64,000 nucleotides of DNA, taken from contig OX637338.1 in NCBI GenBank assembly GCA_951799405.1, positions 4,588,001 to 4,652,000 of the forward strand, given 5' to 3'. The notes under the pieces were generated by a model. The model saw nothing but the letters and a program-made list of their open reading frames with translations. It had not been told where the DNA came from and did no database searches. The position numbers and the translations under genes are program-made. This document shows, in pieces, positions 53,004 to 63,427 of this stretch. The DNA comes from Agapetus fuscipes (lineage: Eukaryota > Arthropoda > Insecta > Trichoptera > Glossosomatidae). Within the stretch, counting starts at the first letter, position 1, and each line of letters starts with the position of its first letter.

Positions 53004-53577
53004 GACGAAATTTTGAAGCTTTGTACCAAAATAATATTCCTCACATATACAATGTTAAACTTCTAGCCGGGCCAATGTATTACTTCTGTAAAACTAGGAT
53101 GCATGCACCCGAGTATGTGAGTCTCAACTTTTTTTGTCTTTATAAAGTATCGACATTTTTAGTGACATGATTAAATTATCATTTTGAAATTAAATACTGC
53201 TGAAATACATGGGTACATATATCTATGTGTAGGTTAAGCACGCACCAACAGGATTTTGAGGGTCAGAATAAACATGTATGGGTAACAATATGTTAGAAGG
53301 GTTGATTTTATTGTATCCATTAATTCGTAGAAGAAACGAAATTTTTTACTTTTTAAGGGAGGTAGAACTGAGTATGAGCGAGAAGTCTGCTTAACATAAA
53401 AACACTATTAGTTTCAATTAACGTCTATTATTTAAATTAAATAAAATTCATGACAACGTTGATTTCATTCGTATGAAACACTATTTACTTTATACAACGA
53501 GATATACGTATTTCTTTGAGAATTCAACTGGAATATTTTTTTTATGTATCATGTTCTTCAACCGTCAGGATTGCTCC
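53004..53577. other. No recognised feature
   Basis: AT-rich spacer. Confidence 0.35.
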
Positions 53578-53830
53578 TAATCTAATCTAAGTTGCAAAAT
53601 ATATGTAACATTAAAGATTCACATTATATGTACTTTCACAAACAGACATGCACAAGTTAGCGCTTAAACATGCCGCATGTGGTCCTACAATATAAAAACT
53701 CGAATCTCACATGGACATACACCCTGAAACTCTTGCCGACCTTCCCTGAAAACCGGGGTGACATTGGCAAAGTGAACCATTTGCTACAACATGGGTGGTC
53801 AGCCGCATACCAACCTATAAGTCAAGGAAC
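53578..53830 (-). repeat. MR repeat, full-length
   Basis: TAATCTAATCTAAGTTGC to CCTATAAGTCAAGGAACAT. Confidence 0.85.
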
Positions 53831-53987
53831 ATACACAACAAATTACATTTTTAAAATCAACAAATCATAATATGTATGGACATCTAAAACTAACAGAAAA
53901 CAAATTCTTATTTAAAAAAAACCCTAGCCGCCAACATCACAGATCAACCGCCATTTCTCCTAAAATGACGTTATTTTCCATAATTTC

Positions 53988-54530
53988 GAAAGGTGATGTT
54001 TTAATTCCATTAATTACTGATAGTTGAAACCTTGTAACGTACCATCTAGAAACAAGACAGAGACATCTAGAGGCAATTGAAATGTGGATATCCCCACCTT
54101 AAAGGTATAACTGAGTAGGTGTTCTATAATAATAATCTACGTTGCAAGGATATATTCATTTAAAGCTCTCAGATGCATGCCCACAAACAAACACGTGTAG
54201 TTCGTGCTTACAAATGCTGAATGTGTACTTACAAATAAAATCCAAACCTCAAATGAACATAAGCCCTACAACTTTTGCCGACCTTCCCTGACACAAGGGT
54301 GACATTGGCAAAGTGAACCATTTTTTACAGTATGGGTGGTCAGCCTCATACCAACCTATAAGTCAAGGAAATGATTTTCCTAAATTTAGAAAGGTGATGT
54401 TTTTATTCCATTATTTGCTGATAGTTGAAACCTTGTAACGCACCATCTAGAAATAAGACAGAGACATCTAGGGGCAATTGAAATGTGGATATCGCCACCT
54501 TAAAGGTGTAACTGAGTAGGTGTTAATTCA
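53988..54530. repeat. Tandem duplication, period ~401 bp, carrying MR
   Basis: GAAAGGTGATGTTTTAATTC at 53988 recurs at 54389, followed by ATAGTTGAAACCTTGTAACG and CATCTAGAAACAAGACAGAG in both. One MR copy lies between. The flank belongs to dispersed repeat R. Confidence 0.8.
54125..54370 (-). repeat. MR repeat, full-length
   Basis: TATAATAATAATCTACGTTG to CCAACCTATAAGTCAAGGAA. Confidence 0.85.
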
Positions 54531-55243
54531 CTGATTTGAGAAAATCGTTGATATAACAATTTATTGCGAGTAACTTCTCATGGGAAGTGAACTTATTATA
54601 TGAAAGTGCTCATGAAAAACTAGTAAGCTACAAGATTTGCATGATGGTGAATTGTAACTAAAATGTGTTTCAAAATATCTGACTTCCAAGGAAATCGAAC
54701 ACAGGAACTGCAGTTCAGAAAGCAGACGATCTTTACTTACTTAGCAGACCCGAGTTAAGCTGATAATGCCATGTTTTATGGTACAATCACTGTGGACGTT
54801 TTACGATACAGTTTATTTGGACTTGAAAAATCTGCCACACAACAATATCAACAATGGCTTATAATAAATGCATTTAGACTCCGGACTTTATGACAGGCAT
54901 TAACTTTTGGTTCTCGTTGTTGGGATTTTAAGACGCGTTTTTATACGTCGACTAATCCCTGTTTGCTCGCCGTGAATTCCGAGAAACAATATTGAAAAGG
55001 GAAACATCATAGGAGCACTAAAATTGTACCAAATATGGATTAAAGAATATAAATATTTAAACCTAACATTGTCAGACGAAATCTACTTTATATCTTATGT
55101 ACTTTGCTAAAAATATATATGTATTCTGTTAGATTGTTAAAGATATTAACAACTATATCGCTGATTGAATCAAGCCCGTCGCCCTCGTCAAAAAAAAGCC
55201 TCACACTACGCTCGGCAGAAACCGAAGCCAAGTCACGTATTAA
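54531..55243. other. Repeat R then unassigned DNA
   Basis: 54531-54640 continues repeat R (GAAGTGAACTTATTATATG, GTGCTCATGAAAAACT). No gene is seen in the rest. Confidence 0.4.
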
Positions 55244-55460
55244 AGACCGACAAAACGAGTTAACACAGTGTTTGGAGAGTGTGCATTTGCAGTTAATGGT
55301 CCTCTGACCTGTAACCATCTGCCTCATCATGTGAGAGAGCTAGAAGACCATGAAAAGTTCCGAAATGCACTGAAGACAAGCAAATTTCTGGCATCATTTG
55401 CACAAGCACCATTGGAGTGACTATAATATGAAATGGCGCTATAAAGAAATCATGAAACGT
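55244..55460 (+). pseudogene. L2/CR1-like LINE, C-terminal end
   Basis: The frame RPTKRVNTVFGECAFAVNGP then LTCNHLPHHVRELEDHEKFR and NALKTSKFLASFAQAPLE ends in a stop at 55418-55420. The order R...FAVNGPxxxNxLPxxVRE...FRxALKxxxF matches the end of the 57969 frame (FAVAGPVAWNNLP...FRKELKTLLF). The 3' UTR GGCGCTATAAAGAAATCATG follows. Earlier codons are frameshifted, with a stop at 55241. Confidence 0.8.
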
Positions 55461-56219
55461 TTTAATTGTATTCACATTCAGAATAACTGGTTCTCCTACT
55501 TCTTTAGGTGTTTTTTTTTCTTTGGTGTGTGGAAATTGAGATCACTCTTTAAATTATCTTTTTTGATTAAATAAAACTTCAACAATCGTATATATTTTTG
55601 AAAGCCATTGTAAACATTAAAATGGAGAGAAACCAACGTTTACCATCTGGCATGCTCGTACGATATGTAAATTGTAAATCCTCAAAGACGTAAAGTCACT
55701 GTTGGTGCGAATGGGCACAATAATATCGTGTATTGAATGTGAATCTCGAAGCAAAAGAATCACGTTAATAATGCTTTGAAAGAGTATAATGGCGGGAAGA
55801 TGTGCGATGTTGATTCAATAAATAGTTTCTCACCTCGGCATTCACGTGGTGGCACTTCAAGGGCACCTCACAGTCACGGGCAGCAGCGATCCATGCTTCA
55901 CGCTGCATTCCTCACGGTCGTTGAAAGACAAAGTGCTCGTCTCGAGATGATATCTCAATACCTTCTCAATGTATCGGAATTGAAGTGGTTATCCTCAGAG
56001 ATTCACCCTTTTTATACCTAAAATAAAGCATCTCACCAAAAAAACTTTTTCGATTCACAAATTGTCGTCATCTGTTCTAGAATGCTGAGAATTTAGGAAA
56101 TTAGATATAGAACCTTTCTAGTTTTTACATAAATTTGAAAGGGTTGTTTAACAACGATCAAAAACATCTAGTAAATGACAGAAATAGACGAGAAAGCAGT
56201 TTTAAGCCCTGACGATGGT
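55461..56219. other. No gene recognised
   Basis: An 81-codon frame at 55776-56021 sits in a GC-richer patch but has no domain that I know. Confidence 0.4.
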
Positions 56220-56310
56220 CCACCTTTCGATTGATGATCTTTCATATCGCCACCTTTAAGGTAAAACTGAATAAGCGCTGATTCACTGATTTGAGAAATC
56301 GTGGATTAAA
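56220..56310 (+). repeat. Repeat R, left flank of MR
   Basis: CACCTTTAAGGTAAAACTGA and TGATTCACTGATTTGAGAAA match 54500-54545. Confidence 0.6.
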
Positions 56311-56367
56311 CATTTTATTGGGAATTTTATTTTATATTTAAATGTAATTTATTATTCATATTTCTTG

Positions 56368-56610
56368 ACTTATAGGTTGGTATGAGGCTGACCACCCATA
56401 CTGTAAAAAATGGTTCACTTTGCCAATGTCACCCCTGTTTCAGGGAAGGTCGGCAAAAGTTGTGGGGCTTATGTTTATTTGAGGTTTGGATTTTATTTGT
56501 AAGTACACATTCAGCATTTGTAAGCGCGAACTACACTTGTTGGTTTGTGGGCATACATCTGAGAGCTTTAAATGAATATATCCTTGCAACTTAGATTATA
56601 GATTATAGAA
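56368..56610 (+). repeat. MR repeat, full-length
   Basis: TTCTTGACTTATAGGTTGGT to GCAACTTAGATTATAGATTA. Nearly identical to the copy at 5242, and the bases before it (TTAAATGTAATTTATTATTC) are also shared with 5219-5239. Confidence 0.88.
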
Positions 56611-57524
56611 CTTCTTATAAGTTAACTAATTATGAGTAGTGCTCATGAAAAACTTCTAAACTACAGGATTGTTCCACATTTTTAGTGTTTTGTCACATAG
56701 AAAATGGGTAAAAGGTGCATTTATCTGAGAAACCCATGCTTCATAATATGCCACTTATTCAATTTCACCTTTAATGTATCGATATTGTTTAATCATTTGT
56801 GGAAACAAGTTAAAATGCTGAGAAAATGGATCCAGAAACTTAAATTGTAATACATGACAAATTCCTTCGAGTTGATCCATATTCTATTCGCAATTTCCTA
56901 TCTATCTGCCGACGTTTCGTTTCAACAAATAGATACATTTTTACGGTTGATTGTCCAAATGACGCGGTGGCATTCGTGTTCACCTTCTTTTGATAATACA
57001 AGATGCCACTGAAATTCATCAACCCCCAGGAAGACCACAAAAAAAAATGTTTAAACCTCATCAGGACCCAGGATGATAGGTTAATTGAGAGAATATAAAT
57101 AATTGAATCAACAAATAATAAATGGAGAAAAAGGAATACTAAAAGGTAACCTGTAGGTACTTGTACCGTTTAAAGTAACTACATATTCTTCTTGAAGACT
57201 AAGCAACGGATTTCACTGCCTCTTCAGTTGTCTTGTAACTATTCTGTATGCGCATTATTACAGTGTCAAAACGCATAAGCCTGGTTGCTGCATACCCTAT
57301 GTACGACTTGCCACAACGTTTCAGTGTTCTCTGGCCTTTGTTGTCTTGAATGGCAGCTGATGGGTCTTGGACTAAGTGGCCGAGAGGACGACGTTCTCTT
57401 AAGATCTTTGACTCTTCAGGGTCTGCAAAAGAGGAATGCTTTTAATTCATTGTATGTTTTTTTTAAGTTTTTAATGTTTTATATTATAAAACTAAAAGAA
57501 CGTTTTACAATGGTGCAACGTTTT
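56611..57524. other. Repeat R end, then unassigned
   Basis: GTGCTCATGAAAAACTTC at 56640 is repeat R. The patch 57280-57420 is GC-richer, without recognisable protein. Confidence 0.4.
56899..56945 (-). ncRNA. Hammerhead-like remnant
   Basis: The minus strand ends ACGAAACGTCGGCAGATAGA, the same 3' wording as 44942. The upstream half cannot be folded into a clear stem II. Confidence 0.35.
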
Positions 57525-57640
57525 ACAATGGTGCAATGGTGCAAAAAAATGGAGGCAACTCTGCAGAGGCTCTGGCCACCCCTAGCGGAATGGCGACAGA
57601 GTTACAGTTACAGTTACAGTTACAATGGTAAAATCGATAA
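57525..57640 (+). pseudogene. LINE family A scrap with (ACAGTT)n tail
   Basis: KKWRQLCRGSGHP then a stop, GGCGACAGAGTTACAG, and about four ACAGTT units (57601-57630). A GTGCAACGTTTTACAATG duplication precedes it. Confidence 0.65.
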
Positions 57641-57707
57641 CAGTGCCATCTTAATTTACAGTTTGATTTTTCTAGACATTTTCGTGTTTTAAATATAATT
57701 CAATTGG

Positions 57708-57925
57708 TTGTCCGGTCGATAGCTTAGTTGGTAGATTGCTAGTATTCCATGCCGAGAACTCAGGTTCAAATCCCACAGAGCGTGTCAGATTTGATTTCCC
57801 ATTTCGATGTTGATTTCATAAACCAAAATAAAATACTAGCAAGACCTACTCAGCCTTCACGAGAAATTAGTACCAGCTCCCTTAGTAAGGCCGGTTCCCT
57901 TACGTGTAAAAATAAATAGGACCAT
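57708..57925 (+). mobile_element. SINE-B, 5' part, interrupted by a LINE
   Basis: TTGTCCGGTCGATAGCTTAG head, box B CAGGTTCAAATCCC, body to TAAAAATAAATAGGACCAT. It resumes at 58912. Confidence 0.85.
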
Positions 57926-58911
57926 ATGATGATGATGATGATGGATGATTTCTTTCCTGTGGCGCCATTTAATGGTCCAGGACCGTCTCAAGGGCGCCAT
58001 GGCTTCTCGAGAAAAGTAGTGTCTTCAGTTCCTTTCTGAAGGTGGTGGTAGGCTGGTTCGCGCGAACACCGATGGGTAAATTGTTCCAGGCCACCGGCCC
58101 GGCCACCGCAAAGCTTCTGTCTGCAAAGTTTGATGTGTTTGCTCTATTGGGCACTATAACCTTGTTGACAGCAGTAAGGGCAGAGCGTAGTGGTCTTTTT
58201 GAAGTCCCATCGACAGAGCATAGCTCAGCGAGACATGGGGGTGCAGTGCCGTTCAGGGCCCTATGCACAGTGAGACACAACTTAAATTCCACCCTCTCTC
58301 GGACCCTCAGCCAGTGCAGTTCTCTCAGCAGTGGCGAAATATGACAGCTCTTTCCCTGTCGAAAAATTGCCCTGGCAGCAGCATTGAAAGCCATTTGCAG
58401 CCGATCAAACAATTTCTGCGGTAGTCCAGCATATATGATATTGCAGTAGTCTAATCGGGAGACGACGAAAGCAGCTACGAGGCTTTTGACAGCATCCACA
58501 GGCAAACATCTTGAGATGAGGCTCAATTGGCGGATATAGAAGAAAGCTGTGCTCACTGTCCTGGACACTTGTGCCTCCATCGATAGTGCTCCGTCTAGTA
58601 AGACACCAAGGACGGATATGGTGGAGGATGGTATTATGCTTGCACCAGAGAAAAAGATTGGCTGAGTACCCAAGAGGTGCTGCCGACCCGGAGAGGCGAC
58701 CCACATGAACTCAGTCTTGGTTGGATTCAGTTTGAGACGTCTATAGGCCATAACGTTTGTGAGTCTTTCCAAGCAATGGGTGGTCCTGGCCAAAAGATCG
58801 TCTTTTTTGTCGGGACTGCAAAAACCAACGAGGACACGATCATCAGCATATGCATAGCTTCGCATGCCACACTCCTCCAAAATATTATCGACAAAATATT
58901 ATCGATATATG
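57926..58911 (-). mobile_element. L2/CR1-like LINE, 5'-truncated, inserted in SINE-B
   Basis: The 3' end on the minus strand is GGCGCCACAGGAAAGAAATC then an ATC-repeat tail at 57926-57945. The 5' end is truncated within the RT domain near 58911. ATATG occurs at both edges (57923-57928 region and 58907-58911), a short candidate duplication. The SINE-B reading continues across once the LINE is removed. Confidence 0.88.
57969..58880 (-). CDS. Partial reverse transcriptase (L2/CR1-like LINE ORF2, C-terminal half)
   Basis: This is 303 residues without a stop. It would copy LINE RNA into DNA at the nicked target site if complete. The RT catalytic motif AYADDRVLVGF lies at residues 9-19. The RLKLNPTKTEFMW block (48-60) and the LGVLLDG block (92-98) follow. 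The thumb region has SRLDYCNIIYAGLP (141-154), LQMAFNAAARAIFR (161-174) and HISPLLRELHWLRVRERVEF (180-199). The C-terminal part ends FADRSFAVAGPVAWNNLP and FRKELKTLLFSRSHGALE. RT palm motifs A and B and the endonuclease domain are missing through 5' truncation, and the apparent start (TTG at 58880) is arbitrary because an upstream stop lies in the junction near 58900. The order of motifs and the HISPLLRELHWLP-type block place it in the L2/CR1 group. It is not expressed as a working enzyme. Confidence 0.9.
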   Translation of the reverse strand: MEECGMRSYAYADDRVLVGFCSPDKKDDLLARTTHCLERLTNVMAYRRLKLNPTKTEFMWVASPGRQHLLGTQPIFFSGASIIPSSTISVLGVLLDGALSMEAQVSRTVSTAFFYIRQLSLISRCLPVDAVKSLVAAFVVSRLDYCNIIYAGLPQKLFDRLQMAFNAAARAIFRQGKSCHISPLLRELHWLRVRERVEFKLCLTVHRALNGTAPPCLAELCSVDGTSKRPLRSALTAVNKVIVPNRANTSNFADRSFAVAGPVAWNNLPIGVRANQPTTTFRKELKTLLFSRSHGALETVLDH

Positions 58912-58972
58912 CGACCACTTCGGGGAAAACGCGGCAAGAAGTTACATTACATGTGTAGCTTAGTAGCGTAGT
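58912..58972 (+). mobile_element. SINE-B, 3' part after LINE insertion
   Basis: CGACCACTTCGGGGAAAACG through CGGCAAGAAGTTACATTACA to GTAGCTTAGTAGCG. Confidence 0.82.
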
Positions 58973-59805
58973 AGTATTTGCATAAGAACTCAATATATGG
59001 ACGTATTGTCTATTTAACAAACAACAAGAACGCATATAATATTTCGTCCATTTTCTATTTCGTTTTTTTTATATCAATTTTAGGGAAAAAAACGTTACCT
59101 ACTTTGCACAAAACTATACCAAGACGCTACTCGAGGATGTAAATTGTATCCAGCTCCCTCTTTGACCATTGATTGATCTGATTCTTTCCATAACAATTAC
59201 GATAGACTTCCAAAATCATAAATGAACGACATCATTTTGATCGATGAATGCTCCACATATGAACTTTGAAATACTACTTGCTTCATTTTGAATATTTTGG
59301 TATGCGGCTTGTGTCAGCCCTGCACAGCCTTTTGTTGTCTTGCACAGGTGTGCTTGGTCGGTTTCTTGCTTGACTTCTCTCCCATTGTGACGTCTTGTCT
59401 ACCGGACATTCTTCAACCTCACCAATGTTATCTATCCAACAGAAAACAGTGCCTCAAGTATAACCCGTCACATTCCAACTCAACCGTAGCGTAAACCAAA
59501 AAATAAACAAAACCTTAAACGCCCGCGACTTGTGCTGTTTTAATGTCGTATGAAATACTGTGATTGAGTTGGAACGTGAAGCTTTATAGACTCTAGTCGT
59601 AGATAATGGAAACATTTATGTGGCCATTGTGACGGCCGTGTGTGAGGAATAATGATATTGTAATTGAACGGAGCAACTGAATTCTTTTACCGGCTTGTAC
59701 TTACAAAGGTGGAAAAAACAGAAATGTGTAGAGGCACTCTTGTGCCTACTACCTACCTGACTTTATACTTCATACTCTGTGTCATCCTATGTGGGTAGTA
59801 CGCAA
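58973..59805. other. No gene recognised
   Basis: A 68-codon frame at 59288-59494 (Cys- and Leu-rich) has no domain assignment. Confidence 0.35.
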
Positions 59806-60040
59806 CTAAGCTGTAGACACATATAGTATAACTTCTTGCCTGCGTTATCTCCGAAGGGGTCACATGTGGCGATTCGAGACCTATTTATTTTTACGGGTAA
59901 GGGGGCCGGCCTCACATCACTTTCAGTTGAAGTGGGGGTTTCCCAGTTCCCGGAAGGGCAAGTTCTCATTTATTATGAAGGCTGAGTAAACCTTGCTCTA
60001 GGTATGGAATGCAAGCATTCTACCAATTGAGCTATCGATC
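59806..60040 (-). mobile_element. SINE-B, second half of a reverse-strand dimer
   Basis: CGCAACTAAGCTGTAGACAC at the left and CTACCAATTGAGCTATCGAT at the head. The box B region is deleted (the jump at CCTTGCTCTAGGTATGG). Confidence 0.8.
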
Positions 60041-60128
60041 TTTTTACGAGCTTGGTCGTCGTCGCTACAAAGCGCCAATTCACAAGCAAGAACCAGTTGC
60101 TGCAAGACTGGATGGACCTTTGGTGAGT
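60041..60128 (-). mobile_element. SINE-A 3' body joined to SINE-B
   Basis: The minus strand reads GGTCCATCCAGTCTTGCAGC, AACTGGTTCTTGCTTGTGAA, then GACCAAGCTCGTAAAAA and straight into SINE-B, the same junction as 46096-46109. Confidence 0.8.
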
Positions 60129-60413
60129 ATGTTATACGATTGAACGTTATCTACCTATCAGATATTGATATATTGAAGTTCATTGGAAGGAATGTTGAAA
60201 TTTGTCCTTTTTTTAAAAAAAAGGTATTCCAATAAAGCTATCTACCTGGTCGGTTTTTTCTTAAATGAGATAAATTTATGGAAATGATGAGAAATTGTTG
60301 TTTTTTGATTTCATATTATATTTATTTATCAAATTTTCCAATGTAGATTGTCGCGTTTGATTCCATAAGACTCAATTATCGACACTTGTGAGTCAAGAGA
60401 TGTGTCGTCTTCC

Positions 60414-60652
60414 CAGTGCTTATTTGGTATATCTACCATTTGATTCAAAGTTGACCTTTCATTGAAATTGTCTCAAGGATCACATTTAACACAAGCTGAG
60501 TGAAAAAAAAAACGTAGAACACCAAACACGATAATGTGAGAGTTATTTTAAAATTAATTTCCCGTTTTCATAAGACACATTGGTCCAGTACACACACAAA
60601 CAGTGCTCATGTGCAATTAACTCTGATGGACACAAGACAAACAAGCACTAAA
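60414..60652. mobile_element. MITE-K
   Basis: CCCAGTGCTTATTTGG (left) and AAGACAAACAAGCACTAAA (right). Inner words CACGATAATGTGAGAGTTAT and CTCTGATGGACACAAG. Confidence 0.75.
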
Positions 60653-61581
60653 GGGACTTGTATGTATATGGGTCGTTCAAAGACGGCAATTTAGGACTTT
60701 TTCAAGAGTGAGATAAATACCAATAAGAAAACACAGAAAATGACAAAAGTGACTCAATTTTGAAAACTCAAAAGTGGCTTGATTTTGTGAGGGTTTTTCT
60801 TTTGATTGTATTCAATTAGGATGTTTGTAATATGTGAGGATATTCACTGCTAACTTTTCATTCGTTCAAAATCAACTTCAAGACTCAAGCCGTGCTCAGA
60901 AGAACTCTCTCACACCATTTGTGGCTCTGCTACAAATCACTTAATAATATCACTTATAAAACAGATAAGGAATCAAACATTTAAACACACTTTATTATTC
61001 CACAATCACAATATTTATATAATAAACCTCAGCACAATAATATTAATTATTCTTAAATTACACCCGCTTGTGGCTCTCCCGCCAGGGAAGCGTCTTCTCT
61101 GTCTTTCTGCATTCTTTTGTTTTCCTTTTTCCATTCAAATTCAAATCTCATGTTCCATTCCACCAAACAAACAAATTCATCTCGTTACAATTTTTAAAAA
61201 CTCAAAAGTTACCTGATTTTTATCACTGCTCGTTTTTAGTCTTTAAAAATCCTTCAGAGTTTCATTAAAAAAAATCGTCGCTTTAATAGATAATAGTTTA
61301 GCACAAATAAAGGGAGAGTATTTGTTATAATAAATTTGGTAAACTCGTTCAAACACATCGCCGTCCATCAACAATAAATATTGTCTATAAATGTGCAATC
61401 TTTATTCACTCTTTGTTTGTTCACTGCGTGGATCTATTTATTGATAAACGCTTGAAAGGGAGATATCGTGATCTGTGCTCCAAGTACAAACACTTCCATA
61501 AAACTCAACCAGGCTTATAAATATGTGTGAAAATTAAAACAGTGCCTCTTGTGAACGTTTTACTTGCTGTGTATTTTTGTA
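60653..61581. other. No gene recognised
   Basis: AT-rich. At 61519-61540, GTGTGAAAATTAAAACAGTG resembles the palindrome arm at 12841-12861, so a decayed fragment of that family may lie here. Confidence 0.4.
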
Positions 61582-61623
61582 AAACGCCGTGGCTTAGTGA
61601 GTAAAGTTTCTGGTATTCTTTCA

Positions 61624-62258
61624 GGTGATTGATATGGCACAGTGACAAAACGACACATGACAGAACGATACATGACAGGACAACACATGAAAGAGCATCA
61701 CAATGACAAATCATCACTGTGACAAAAGATCACATGACAAAAGATCACATACCTAAAACATAACATACCATAAATGGCACATAACACCGTTTTGTCTTGT
61801 GATATTTTAATTTTATTTATTTTTAATAAAAAAAAAAATTGTGAAGAGAAATGCAATTCACCAACCTATTCTGCCTGGCCAGAAACAGGTATGTATATCA
61901 TCAATTAATAATAAACTATTGTTTTTTTTATTGAATTATTAATTAATAATTATCCAATTAAGTACATCTGTTGAACCAGGATCAAAGTTATGGTCAAATG
62001 ACCCACGCGGGGATCAAACCAACGTTATTTTATTCCAAATACGCTAGAAAAATCAGCCCACTTGGCTCTCTTTAACTGTTACAGTGATGTATTCACTGTG
62101 ATGTTCTGTCATGTGTCGTTCTGTCATGTGTTGTTCTGTCATGTTTCGTTATGTCTTGTGTCATTATGTCATGTGTCGTTATGCCATGTATCATTTTTTC
62201 TTGTATCGTTATGTCATGTATCGTTTTGGCACCGTGCCGTTCTAATCTGCTACTTGAA
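61624..62258. mobile_element. Foldback-like element FB-4 with SINE-C
   Basis: GGTGATTGATATGGCACAGT then GACAAAACGACACATGACAG units at the left. Inverse units to GGCACCGTGCCGTTCTAATC at the right. A third set of inverse units at 62340-62375 suggests a second, mostly lost copy. Confidence 0.7.
61835..62075 (-). mobile_element. SINE-C inside FB-4
   Basis: TGTGAAGAGAAATGCAATTC to CGCTAGAAAAATCAGCCC. A run of A precedes it on the plus strand (61828-61838). Confidence 0.75.
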
Positions 62259-62375
62259 ACATAGCAAAAACTTTACCCACTAAACCATATATTGTAAAAC
62301 GCTATAGTATAGTGACTAAAGTTTCTGGTATTTTTTCTACACATTTGTCGTTCTGTCACTGTGTCGTTCTAATAT

Positions 62376-62999
62376 GGAACCATTTTTCTATTGGGTGTTT
62401 TGCTCCACCACGATAGTCAATAGCCGATACAGGATCCAGTAATGGCGGCTCATTTGTATTCCCTTTTGGCGGGACAATGGCGGGCACACAGGAATAATCG
62501 GCGCGGAACAAATAAACATATTTCAACATTTCGCCAAAATAAACACATGAAGTTGGCGGGCCCTTTGTTGGGAACTGGAAACTGAGCCTCTGCGGCACAC
62601 TGAACCTAGGACAAAACATAGACTCTCAACATGGATGGACCAAATAATCAATACTTGCGCAATCATCCTATCTTCTTATCCTGTTTTATTCCTAAGATTA
62701 GTTTGCAGCAATGTTCATGTATCTTTTCCACTATTTATACCTTTCCGAAGATATAAAAAATTGAGCTTCTTGTAGGATGAATAGTACGTAGGTATCAAAA
62801 TTAGTTCATGAGATGCGACCTTAATGTGGTAATAATACTAACATACGAGTATTTGGATGATTTAAAAAAAAATTAAAATGGAGTTCCGCTGTAACATTTC
62901 GTAAATTGAAAAATATATGGATGATAAATCTAGTGAGAGCTGTTTTCTTGTGAATCACACCTAAAGAGCTCTCTGCAAACTCGGTTGTCGGTTGTCACT
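62376..62999. other. GC-richer patch, no gene recognised
   Basis: 62390-62630 has an 87-codon minus-strand frame and GGCGGG words. No domain recognised. Confidence 0.35.
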
Positions 63000-63002
63000 A
63001 CA

Positions 63003-63140
63003 AATAGCCAAACTAAACCTCAAATGAACACACTCGTAAACCCTACATTTTGCACCAAACTTCCCTGAAACAGGGTGACATTGGCGAAATGAACCATTTA
63101 TAGGGTTTCAGACTCATACCTACCGATAAGTCAACTGAAT
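63003..63140 (-). repeat. MR repeat, 5' half, decayed
   Basis: AAATAGCCAAACTAAACCTC to CTCATACCTACCGATAAGTC. The ACAGTATGGGTGG stretch is lost. Confidence 0.7.
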
Positions 63141-63284
63141 AAATGGAAAATTGAATTATTATACACTTTGACAACAAGTGATTTGTATCTGATTTGTTCC
63201 CAGCGAAGGGATGTTCACTGTTCCTACATATTGGCGATCACATTACGGCCACTGGTTGATGGGACGCCCGTCAATTTAGGCAAC

Positions 63285-63427
63285 AGTACCCCAAGTACAA
63301 AAACATTACGTTTGAACGCAACAAAAAGTACTGGGTAACCTGAATAGGACTTTCATGTAGCGTTTTAGTTACAGTACATATGTGATGATTGAGTTTAAAC
63401 GAAAAAAATAATGTAGTTGGGGTACAG
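63285..63427. mobile_element. CAGTACCCCAAG MITE, both ends present
   Basis: CAGTACCCCAAGTACAAAAA to ACGTTTGAAC at the left, and GAGTTTAAACGAAAAAAATA to TGGGGTACAG at the right, complementary over about 35 bp with mismatches. Confidence 0.72.
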
